Of a stretch of 21,069 nucleotides of DNA, positions 14,958-21,069 are shown piece by piece. The first letter of the stretch is position 1. The number at the start of each line of letters is the position of its first letter. The notes below the pieces were generated by a model. The model made no database searches and was not told the origin of the DNA. It worked only from the letters and a program-made list of their open reading frames with translations. The translations under genes were made by a program, and so were the position numbers. The stretch spans positions 1 to 21,069 of the forward strand of contig DLNB01000054.1 of the NCBI GenBank assembly GCA_002479455.1. Direction: 5' to 3'. The stretch comes from Acetothermia bacterium UBA7521 (GTDB lineage: Bacteria; Bipolaricaulota; Bipolaricaulia; Bipolaricaulales; Bipolaricaulaceae).

Positions 14958-15548
14958 CTACACCATCTGACCTCGCGAGGGGCTCGGGCTGGCGAGCTGG
15001 GCCAGTCCGTCGAGCCAGCGCCGCGTCTCCGCGGGCGAGCGGAGGCGGATTACGTTCAGGTGGGCGTGCTCGGGGCGGGCGAGGATCTCCGGGTATTCCC
15101 GCTTGCGCCGTCGGTACGTCCGAATCGCCCACAAGAGGATCGACTCGCGCGAGAAGAACGACATCCGGAGCGACTCGCGGTTCCCGTTCCACAGTTCCTC
15201 GCGCCTGAGGCTGCGGCGGAGCGTGCGCCGCAGGAGCTGGCCGAACACGCGCCGGAACGGGTAGTCGAGCCAGACCACCGTGTCCGCCCGGCCCCACACG
15301 AGGTCGCGAACCTTGCTGTAGTTCCCGTCCACCACCCACATGGGGCCGCACGTTTGCTCGTCCACGAGTTCCCGCAGCTCCGCCACCGGGCGGTTCGTCC
15401 ACCCCGGCAGCCACGCCAGCGCGTCGAGTTCGATGAACGGGATGCCCAACCGGCAGGCGATCGCACGGCCCACGGTCGTCTTGCCCGAGCCGCTCGTTCC
15501 CACGACGCTGATCCGCTGGCCAGGCGTTGAGGGGGCTTGGCCCTTCAT
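14958..15548 (-). CDS. P-loop adenylate-kinase-like protein (FlaR/topology modulation type)
   Basis: This 196-residue protein has a Walker A loop GTSGSGKTT at 17-25 preceded by a beta-strand (RISVVG), then IPFIELDALAWLPGW, WVVDGNYSKVRDLVWGRADTVVWLDYPF and the arginine-rich lid-like stretch RRTLRRSLRREELW. This order is that of small nucleoside-kinase-like ATPases often named DNA topology modulation protein or adenylate kinase; a true substrate is not established for the group. The C-terminal RLRSPAETRRWLDGL is also typical. The start ATG has only a weak AGGA upstream. A repeat-filled gap separates it from the preceding minus-strand gene, so it may have its own promoter. Confidence 0.85.
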   Translation of the reverse strand: MKGQAPSTPGQRISVVGTSGSGKTTVGRAIACRLGIPFIELDALAWLPGWTNRPVAELRELVDEQTCGPMWVVDGNYSKVRDLVWGRADTVVWLDYPFRRVFGQLLRRTLRRSLRREELWNGNRESLRMSFFSRESILLWAIRTYRRRKREYPEILARPEHAHLNVIRLRSPAETRRWLDGLAQLASPSPSRGQMV

Positions 15549-15590
15549 GGTGCGTGTCCTGCGTATCCAGAATCCCCCCCAACAGCACGC

Positions 15591-15617
15591 ACCGCCGAGC
15601 CCGCGGAGAACGCAGAG
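15591..15617 (+). repeat. Short nonamer repeat array
   Basis: Three phased 9-bp units of form NNCGCNGAG (15591-15599, 15600-15608, 15609-15617). They are the same family as 1850-1876 and begin with the identical unit ACCGCCGAG. Confidence 0.7.
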
Positions 15618-15640
15618 ACCAGCCCGTCAACCGAACGCCC

Positions 15641-15753
15641 CACCACAAAGTACGCCAAGGACACGAAGAAGAACAACGGGCACGAACTCTGAGGTCGGGA
15701 ACCCCCAGATCCCTTCGTGTTCTTCGTGCCCTCTTCGTGCCCTTGGTGGTGCA
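15641..15753. repeat. CACGAAGA-type inverted repeat element
   Basis: The left arm, about 15641-15685, begins CACCACAAAG and runs into repeated CACGAAGA-like units. The right arm, about 15711-15753, is the reverse: CTTCGTG recurs three times and it ends CCTTGGTGGTG. The arms pair imperfectly over roughly 40 bp around a centre near 15698. Just beyond, CGGGG TTG CCCCG (about 15757-15769) makes a small hairpin. The element fills the gap between two minus-strand genes (14958-15548 and 15828-16247), where no coding region is seen. Confidence 0.7.
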
Positions 15754-15827
15754 CTTCGGGGTTGCCCCGGGACCTCGGCAGTCTCCGCCGCAGACGCACA
15801 CCTCTCATGGTTCCACGGTCTTCCAGC

Positions 15828-16247
15828 CTAGAACTCCGCGACCTCCATCGGCGCCATTCCCTGCGCGGCGCGCCACACGATCGACGTCCCCTTGGCGAGG
15901 CGGAACACGGATAGCACGTCGTACCCGAACTGCTCCGCAACCGGCTTCAGGAACGTGAACACCTCGTTCACGATCCGTTTCTTGAGGTCGAGGTCGCGTA
16001 GCTGCTGCATCTCGCCCCGCACGCGGACCTGGACGCCGGCCTTCGGGTCCCAGTAGGCAAGCTCGACCGACGGGTTGGCCGCGAGCTGCTGGTGGACGTC
16101 CTTGTTCACGCCGGTGCAGAACGTGAGCCCCACGGGCTCGACGAGCGCGGTGTGCATCGCGCGCACGCGGGGCTTGCCACCGTCCACGGTGGCCATGAAC
16201 GACGCGGGGTTGGCCTTCACGAACTCTAGAACCTGGTCTCGTGTCAT
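15828..16247 (-). CDS. Pyridoxamine 5'-phosphate oxidase-fold protein
   Basis: This protein of about 139 residues has the split-barrel FMN-binding pattern: MTRDQVLEFVKANPASFMATVDGGKPRVRAM, then LTFCTGVNKDVHQQLAANPSVELAYWDP and VQVRVRGEMQQLRDLDLKKRIV. Members bind FMN, F420 or haem and include many oxidoreductases of unknown substrate; it is not PdxH itself, being too short and lacking its C-terminal block. ATG 16247 is chosen because family members begin near MT...EFL..NP; a GTG at 16286 would add 13 residues without family support. Neither has a strong ribosome binding site. The 195 bases upstream, to the STAND gene stop, show no gene. Confidence 0.85.
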   Translation of the reverse strand: MTRDQVLEFVKANPASFMATVDGGKPRVRAMHTALVEPVGLTFCTGVNKDVHQQLAANPSVELAYWDPKAGVQVRVRGEMQQLRDLDLKKRIVNEVFTFLKPVAEQFGYDVLSVFRLAKGTSIVWRAAQGMAPMEVAEF

Positions 16248-16442
16248 GATGGCGCCATCGTACGGGCAAAACTCACCAGGCACCACTCGCCCAGACGCTA
16301 TTCAGCTAAGGGCTGAGCGCCGTGTTCCGTCATGTACATCAGATACCCTGATACACGGAGCTAAACACGCCCTGAAGAACGCAGACCGGTCAGACCTTTC
16401 CGACGCCTGCCGGCCGCCAATCAAGAAGACTGACAACATCAG

Positions 16443-18851
16443 TCACCGCGCATACTTACACCTCTTCCTCAGTCTGTCTACTTCGCTCAAATGCTTATGC
16501 ACAAGCGGATCCGCCCTCGGGGCCGTCTTCTCAGCTTCATCAAGCAGGCGCAGAGCTGTCTCTCGCCGCGGAGGTTCAGCAGCAATCGCCGCGTATGCAG
16601 CCTGCAACCGGCAGAGATGCGATGGCTTACCGCTCTTCTCGGCCGTGTTCAGAGAACTCTGGGCCTCTACCGCAAGTCCAAGGCGTGCCTCGATCATCCC
16701 TCGCGTGAACCACACTTCAGCATCATCAGGCAGTAGTTCTGTTGCTCTTTTGCCACGTTCGAGTGCGGCCGGGAAACGTTTCCGTGTGAACAAGAAGTAC
16801 GCATACCGATCAAACAGCCAACCATTGTCTTTGTCAGCAGCTACAGCCATTTCGTAGAAGCTTTCACAATCATCCCATCGCTCTTCCTTAAAAGCCAACC
16901 ACGCCGCGCGTGCAAGTGGATGCCTGTAGGCACGGCTGACACGGTCGCGAACCCTCTCCGCTTGGCCCTTCTGGAACCTCCAGAAGAGGTCCCGGACCTT
17001 CTCAACTTCACCGGGGCGCGGACGACTCTCACCCTCAATCTTGACTGTCTTGTCCGCGCAGTATCGCAGAAACTCCGCGTTAAAGGCTACTTGTATATGA
17101 TCTCCAATACTCGTCACGCTCGCAATGCCTCGACTCTCGAGCAAGGCCTCGTGCGCCTCAGTGAATCTCACGTTGGTCTGCAGGCAGCAGAGCTTGACAA
17201 GGACCTCGTCATGAACATCACCGACTCCGGTCATGAGGAGAAGAAGGTGCCTTAGGTTGTTGCTCAGACGCCGCCAGGCATCGCTGTACAGGAATTCGCC
17301 CAGGTCGCGCCGTTGCATTCCAAGAACGCGCTGAAACGCAGTCTCAAGCCCCAGGTCCTGTTCTTCCAGTGCCTGTAGGAAAACATCCGCAAAGAGCGGC
17401 TTGTTCCCAAGCTGATCGGCGTACTTCCTGATTGTGGCGTCACCTGCTTGCATGAGCTGGCGTCTGCCCAGGACTTGTCCACGCTCCTTGAGGTAGAGAA
17501 CGGTTTCATCAGTTGACCAGTCACGAACCTCGATGGGTCTTGCCTCAATTGCTTCTCTTCGCCTTGATGTAACCAGAACACGTCCAACACGCCGTGTCAG
17601 TTCACGAATCTGCGAGCTGAGTTTGTCCACATCTTGGCGATCTGCCGCCATAGTCTCGGTGTTGTCGAGCACAATCAGATGCTTCTCGCGCCGAATCCCC
17701 CAGCCTGCAAGGTACTGCTCCAATCTGCCAATCATGGAGTCAGCATCCCGGGTGAACCACTCCTTTCCCAGAGGTCTGCCCTCGAGAGCCCGGACGATAT
17801 CCAACGCAACATCGCTGACTCCAACATCTCTGAGGCTGATCCTCTCAAGGCCGCTAAGCCCCCACCGTGTCTGCTTTGCAGTGTAGTAGGTAACGGCATC
17901 AGGCTTCCAGTTGCACCTGGCCTCACCTTCTAGGAGCCGGTGCAGAAACTCAACAACAAGCGTCGTCTTGCCGACCCCGGCGTCTCCGTATACCAAGCAT
18001 GCCCTTGAACCTTCATCTTCTGCCCAGTCCTTAAGACTCTCAAGCTCTTCCTCCCGCCCGGTGAAACAGTCCGTCATCCGGGAAGGAATCAGGACCAGAG
18101 GACACCACTGCTTGTCGGCTGTCTTCTGGAAGCTGTACTGTGGTGCATCCCCACCAACCGGGGTATTGAGCAGGTCGGGGGCTTCGTAGTTGAAGTCATG
18201 CCGATCCCCTAGACCCTTCTCTTGCTGTGCCTTCACAACACACCTACCTGTGCTAGTACGGCGGATCCTACGAATGCACACAGCATGTCCTTCGCGTGCG
18301 CGGAGAAACCGGAGACGCGTACCCCCCCGAGGGGACTGCAGGACAAGAGTCTGCCCGTCTTCAGCTATGTTAGGTAGAACAGCAGTAAGGCACTCAAGCG
18401 CGAAAGAAATGGCGTCTAATTCAGCATAACTGTCGTAATTACCAGGCAGACCGTGTCCTTCCGCCCCGTCATTGCGCATCTCGACAAACCTTGTAAGGAC
18501 TTCGTAGAGTGAAGCATCAGCACCCGCAAAGGATGCACAGGGGCGATCCCCACATAACTTCCGGTAGAACGATGTGCTTACTCCGGGCCACCCTTGGTTC
18601 TCCGCCGCGATGAGCAGCTCCCCCAGTACTGCTACCAACACTCCGTCCGCTGGTTCCGTGAGCCGAGTGAGATCGAGCTTCAGATGGGCCTGAACCTTGT
18701 CTGCGCCTGCTACTGCCTCTATGATCCACTCCGCAAGCGAGAAACAGGCATGCTGAAGCAAGAGGCGCATGAGAGATACAGCATGAACTCTCGCGGAGGT
18801 CGGTGCCTCAGACATCGCTTGTCGCAGAAGATACTCGATTCTTCGCTTCAT
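16443..18851 (-). CDS. STAND NTPase with HEPN-like N-terminus and TPR-like C-terminus; candidate defence protein
   Basis: This 802-residue protein has three parts. Residues about 1-165 are alpha-helical and contain EMRNDGAEGHG, with R126, N127 and H133 in the R-N-x5-H spacing of HEPN ribonucleases (Rx4-6H). Residues about 262-600 are a STAND/NB-ARC-like ATPase: TGREEELESL, Walker A GDAGVGKTT (289-297), Walker B LIVLDN (392-397), RVLVTSRR (424-431) and LGNKPLFADVFLQAL (481-495, the GxP motif position). Residues about 640-790 hold TPR-like helices (WDDCESFYEMAVAADKDNGWLFDRYAYFLF, ALERGKRATELLPDDAEVWFTRGMIEARLG). Such proteins sense a ligand through repeats, oligomerise and activate the N-terminal effector, often in phage defence. 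GC content is visibly lower than in flanking genes, suggesting transfer. No partner gene is adjacent. Defence function and RNase activity are inferred. Confidence 0.82.
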   Translation of the reverse strand: MKRRIEYLLRQAMSEAPTSARVHAVSLMRLLLQHACFSLAEWIIEAVAGADKVQAHLKLDLTRLTEPADGVLVAVLGELLIAAENQGWPGVSTSFYRKLCGDRPCASFAGADASLYEVLTRFVEMRNDGAEGHGLPGNYDSYAELDAISFALECLTAVLPNIAEDGQTLVLQSPRGGTRLRFLRAREGHAVCIRRIRRTSTGRCVVKAQQEKGLGDRHDFNYEAPDLLNTPVGGDAPQYSFQKTADKQWCPLVLIPSRMTDCFTGREEELESLKDWAEDEGSRACLVYGDAGVGKTTLVVEFLHRLLEGEARCNWKPDAVTYYTAKQTRWGLSGLERISLRDVGVSDVALDIVRALEGRPLGKEWFTRDADSMIGRLEQYLAGWGIRREKHLIVLDNTETMAADRQDVDKLSSQIRELTRRVGRVLVTSRRREAIEARPIEVRDWSTDETVLYLKERGQVLGRRQLMQAGDATIRKYADQLGNKPLFADVFLQALEEQDLGLETAFQRVLGMQRRDLGEFLYSDAWRRLSNNLRHLLLLMTGVGDVHDEVLVKLCCLQTNVRFTEAHEALLESRGIASVTSIGDHIQVAFNAEFLRYCADKTVKIEGESRPRPGEVEKVRDLFWRFQKGQAERVRDRVSRAYRHPLARAAWLAFKEERWDDCESFYEMAVAADKDNGWLFDRYAYFLFTRKRFPAALERGKRATELLPDDAEVWFTRGMIEARLGLAVEAQSSLNTAEKSGKPSHLCRLQAAYAAIAAEPPRRETALRLLDEAEKTAPRADPLVHKHLSEVDRLRKRCKYAR

Positions 18852-18875
18852 AGGCCGCCCCCAGTGCCGAACAAC

Positions 18876-18904
18876 TATATACGCACCTCGGCAACTTCTG
18901 TCAA
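18876..18904 (-). promoter_or_regulatory. Near-consensus sigma-70 promoter of the STAND gene
   Basis: On the minus strand, consensus TTGACA (18904-18899) is followed after exactly 17 bp by TATATA (18881-18876), giving a predicted start about 18 bases before the ATG at 18851. It is the best promoter match in the window. The short leader has only a weak G-rich ribosome binding site. Confidence 0.75.
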
Positions 18905-19038
18905 CTCAGTAGGGCAACAGCTGAAAGCAGGATGCCCCATGTTGAAGCTGCGTTCACGTGCATCGGGAGTGGGTGAATCTGTAGATGCTGGAGAACGTCA
19001 ATTCAGCACATGAGAACCTCCCGCCCTCCCCAGAAGAC

Positions 19039-19653
19039 TCATCTGCAAGATCTAGTCCGTGGGCCCCGGCCTCTGAACTCGTGCTCGACTTCGGCGCGGA
19101 GCATGAGGAGCAGGAGGAGGCCGGTGCAGACGATCGCCCGCACGGCGTACACCGTGGCCAGCACGCCCTGGCTCGACAGGAGCGAGAACGCGGGCGCGAC
19201 CATGAGCCCGATCCACATCGTGAACGACTCGGTGTTCCGCTCCGCCCGCCACAGCCGCCGCACGACCGGGAAGTAGGCGATCACGAGGATCGCCTGAATC
19301 GCGCTGTGGGCGACCACGTGCTGCCGCGTGACGGCCCAGGCGATCACGATCGCTGTCACCGCGGCCAGGCACCCCAGGTCGAACCGGGTGAACCGCGTGC
19401 TCCGATCGCCGTAGAGGGCGATCCACACCGTGACCGTGCCCACGAGCAGGATGTCGGCGGTGTTGAGGATGTTGTCGAGCGGGCTGTACAGGCCCTCGCC
19501 GAGGTAGGTGAGGAGGCTCCCCACGGTGGCGATGGTGAAGAACACCCACATCGCGAGCGCCGGGCTGATCCGCCCCTTGCGGATGAGCCAGCAGTAGCGG
19601 ACGCCGATGACGAGGTTGATCGCGCACACGGCGACGATGGACAGCGTTCTCAT
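19039..19653 (-). CDS. Polytopic membrane protein of unknown function, about seven helices
   Basis: I do not recognise the family. The 204-residue product has hydrophobic segments at about 4-24, 32-51, 61-81, 90-110, 115-134, 141-160 and 163-184, with Arg-rich loops (IRKGR, RSTRFTRF, VRRLWRAERN). The tail ending EVEHEFRGRGPRTRSCR is charged. Possibly functional polar residues within or near helices include the run YSPLDNILNTAD and TRQHVVAH. It begins 18 bases after the stop of the secreted hydrolase gene, so the two are likely co-transcribed. No transporter or enzyme signature is evident. Confidence 0.75.
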   Translation of the reverse strand: MRTLSIVAVCAINLVIGVRYCWLIRKGRISPALAMWVFFTIATVGSLLTYLGEGLYSPLDNILNTADILLVGTVTVWIALYGDRSTRFTRFDLGCLAAVTAIVIAWAVTRQHVVAHSAIQAILVIAYFPVVRRLWRAERNTESFTMWIGLMVAPAFSLLSSQGVLATVYAVRAIVCTGLLLLLMLRAEVEHEFRGRGPRTRSCR

Positions 19654-19671
19654 GGCATCTGCCCACTCACC

Positions 19672-20706
19672 CTACGGCCGACGTTCGTACAACGTGTGCG
19701 CGTCGGTGTCGAGCAGACGGACAAACTCGCTCCACGCGCCCGCGTCGCCGTGCAGGTGGAACGCCAGCCAAGGGAGGAGATACGTCACGGTGACCGCGTT
19801 CTGCGCTGCCGATCCCAACGTGGAACTTCGCCGGCCGAGCAGCGGCAGCCCGGCCGTGCACGCGGCCGCCTCGGCGGCGACGCAGACCCCCTGGCCCGGC
19901 CCGCGGGCGTCGGAGAAGCCGCAGTGGTCTCCTTGGAGGACCGTCACACGGTAGCTCGCGGAGCCGAGGTTGGCGTGGATCGCCCGGCTGTGGATCGAAC
20001 ACGGAGTGACGCAATCCTCGCCGGCATCGAGAATCAGCACAGGGGCGCGCACGTCGCGCGCGGCGGCGATGGGGCTCGTGCCGACGATGGGGGTGAGGAG
20101 AAGGTTTCCCAGCGGAGCCAACGCCACCACGGTCGTTGCTGTGCCGGTCCGCGACGCGGCGACGACCGCCGCCCCGCCGCCGGTGGAGTGGCCCATGAAC
20201 GCCGTCTCCTCGGCGATCCGCCCGAAGTAGCGGCTCGACGGATCGCCCGCTAGGACGTGCATCCGGGCCGCGACGAACAGGAGGTCCCGGGCGTAGGCAT
20301 CGATGTTGATCGCCACGCTCGACGAGAGCTTGTCGGGATACGCGATGATGTACCCGTGCGGGACGAGGGCCTCCCAGATGTAGGCATAGTCCGCGTACGA
20401 CTGACGGTAGCCGTGCCCGAACACGAGGAGGGGGAACACGCCGTCGGCCACCGCCCCTCCCGGAAAGCCGGGGTAGCGTACCTCCACAGGCAGACCCGCG
20501 GCACCGTAGGCGGAATCGTAGAACACGATGCGCTCTGAGCGCACGGAGCACGTGCCGCCCCGGCAGGTTTCTGCATCCACCCGCGAGCCCGAGACAAACT
20601 CCGCACCGCACACCACGCCCATCGGCCCCAGAACGAGGCATCCCGAAAGCACCGCCCGCCCGAGCGAAGCGAAGAACCAGTTCGGGGATGACCTCAGTCG
20701 TCTCAT
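19672..20706 (-). CDS. Secreted alpha/beta hydrolase (polyester/dienelactone hydrolase-like)
   Basis: The 344-residue protein starts with a basic stretch and a hydrophobic segment (about 13-35, ending GVVCGA), a signal peptide or lipoprotein-like anchor. The hydrolase core has the oxyanion region LLVFGHGYRQSYADY (93-107), nucleophile elbow GHSTGGG with S174, acid D231 in DAGEDCVTP, and H261 in GDHCGF. Arrangement resembles the cutinase/chlorophyllase-like group of dienelactone-hydrolase-type esterases. Several cysteines (48, 53, 232, 236 and 262 among them) suggest disulphides outside the cell. ATG 20706 is chosen because it gives the signal sequence; the open frame extends to 20913 without one. 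Substrate unknown; a 7-helix membrane protein follows in the operon. Confidence 0.87.
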   Translation of the reverse strand: MRRLRSSPNWFFASLGRAVLSGCLVLGPMGVVCGAEFVSGSRVDAETCRGGTCSVRSERIVFYDSAYGAAGLPVEVRYPGFPGGAVADGVFPLLVFGHGYRQSYADYAYIWEALVPHGYIIAYPDKLSSSVAINIDAYARDLLFVAARMHVLAGDPSSRYFGRIAEETAFMGHSTGGGAAVVAASRTGTATTVVALAPLGNLLLTPIVGTSPIAAARDVRAPVLILDAGEDCVTPCSIHSRAIHANLGSASYRVTVLQGDHCGFSDARGPGQGVCVAAEAAACTAGLPLLGRRSSTLGSAAQNAVTVTYLLPWLAFHLHGDAGAWSEFVRLLDTDAHTLYERRP

Positions 20707-21069
20707 GCCTGGCGATCGTACACCGGCACGACCTGCCCTGCCCAGCGATGGGTTTCGCACGTGGCCGTCCACATTCTCTGTTCTACCCCTGCCTCCTCTA
20801 CAGGGCAGAACCGGTGTGGCACATCGGGGAGTAACCGCCATGCCCCTTGGAAGCGCCGCGCGTTGGCGGAAGAACGCAGAGCGGGCAGGACTCGCCGAGG
20901 AACCCACGGGCAATCCTCACAGTGGACCCGAGTCTCGGTTTGCTTCCAGATCCAGGATCCTCCGCGTTCTCGGTCCCCCTGCCTGTCGGTGGCACATTGG
21001 CGAAGGGGGAGACTGACCTCGTGGTGAATGGATTCGTCTGCACGAAACGGCCGTCGGACACAGGGTCCG
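20707..21069. other. No confident gene; possible degenerate repeat
   Basis: These 363 bases carry only short competing frames without ribosome binding sites or family features. Units resembling the NNCGCNGAG nonamer (AACGCAGAG and CTCGCCGAG nine bases apart around 20875-20900, and the reverse CTCCGCGTT near 20960) hint at a decayed copy of the 1846-1952 element. The promoter of the hydrolase gene should lie here but no clear box pair was found. Confidence 0.4.

Noticed and set aside
16424..19040. AGAAGACT near both ends of the STAND gene region as target-site duplication of an insertion
   Set aside because: Eight bases in about 2.6 kb is expected by chance often enough, there are no terminal inverted repeats or integrase, and neither copy lies at a clear composition boundary.
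20707..20913. N-terminal extension of the secreted hydrolase
   Set aside because: The extension is Arg/Pro-rich, crosses repeat-like sequence and would bury the signal peptide that begins at the ATG at 20706.

Overview
This is a high-GC bacterial window with Shine-Dalgarno starts, some GTG starts and short operons. The gene content suggests an anaerobic or autotrophy-capable lineage: a three-gene serine cluster of the kind recalled from Thermotogae and Clostridia, and a heteromeric ATP-citrate lyase beside isocitrate dehydrogenase and aconitase. A candidate phylum such as Bipolaricaulota would fit, but that is a low-confidence guess from gene content and repeat style. No rRNA or tRNA gene, CRISPR array or transposase was seen.

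Layout. (1) 1-4274, plus strand: the 3' part of a PflX-like radical SAM protein, then a class V aminotransferase, a short 3-phosphoglycerate dehydrogenase and a DUF1015 protein. The last three look like a phosphorylated-pathway serine operon without a recognisable serB. (2) 4397-5531, minus strand: a secreted NTF2-like/DOMON-like protein and a two-helix membrane protein with haem-ligand-like histidines, probably a small extracytoplasmic redox pair. (3) 5532-5995: a gene-poor stretch, then a beta-carbonic anhydrase. (4) 6766-14036: a compact operon of aconitase, IclR regulator, NADP-type isocitrate dehydrogenase and the two ATP-citrate lyase subunits. It is preceded by a promoter and a 19-bp palindrome that is a good candidate for the IclR operator, and it ends in a 13-bp-stem hairpin. 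Together the enzymes interconvert 2-oxoglutarate and acetyl-CoA plus oxaloacetate, the citrate limb of a reductive TCA cycle. (5) 14103-16247: an AlkD-like DNA repair protein that is apparently leaderless, a P-loop kinase-like protein and a PNPOx-fold protein. (6) 16443-18904, minus strand: an 802-residue STAND NTPase with a HEPN-like N-terminal motif and C-terminal TPR-like repeats, driven by a near-consensus sigma-70 promoter. Its base composition is visibly lower in GC than its neighbours. It is the best candidate for an undescribed defence gene here. (7) 19039-20706, minus strand: a secreted alpha/beta hydrolase and a seven-helix membrane protein.

Three short-period repeat families run through the gene ends: a heptamer (NNNCCGT), a nonamer (NNCGCNGAG) and a CACGAAGA-type repeat. 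Each forms inverted arrays between genes. One heptamer array lies in frame inside the DUF1015 gene and another supplies that gene's stop codon.
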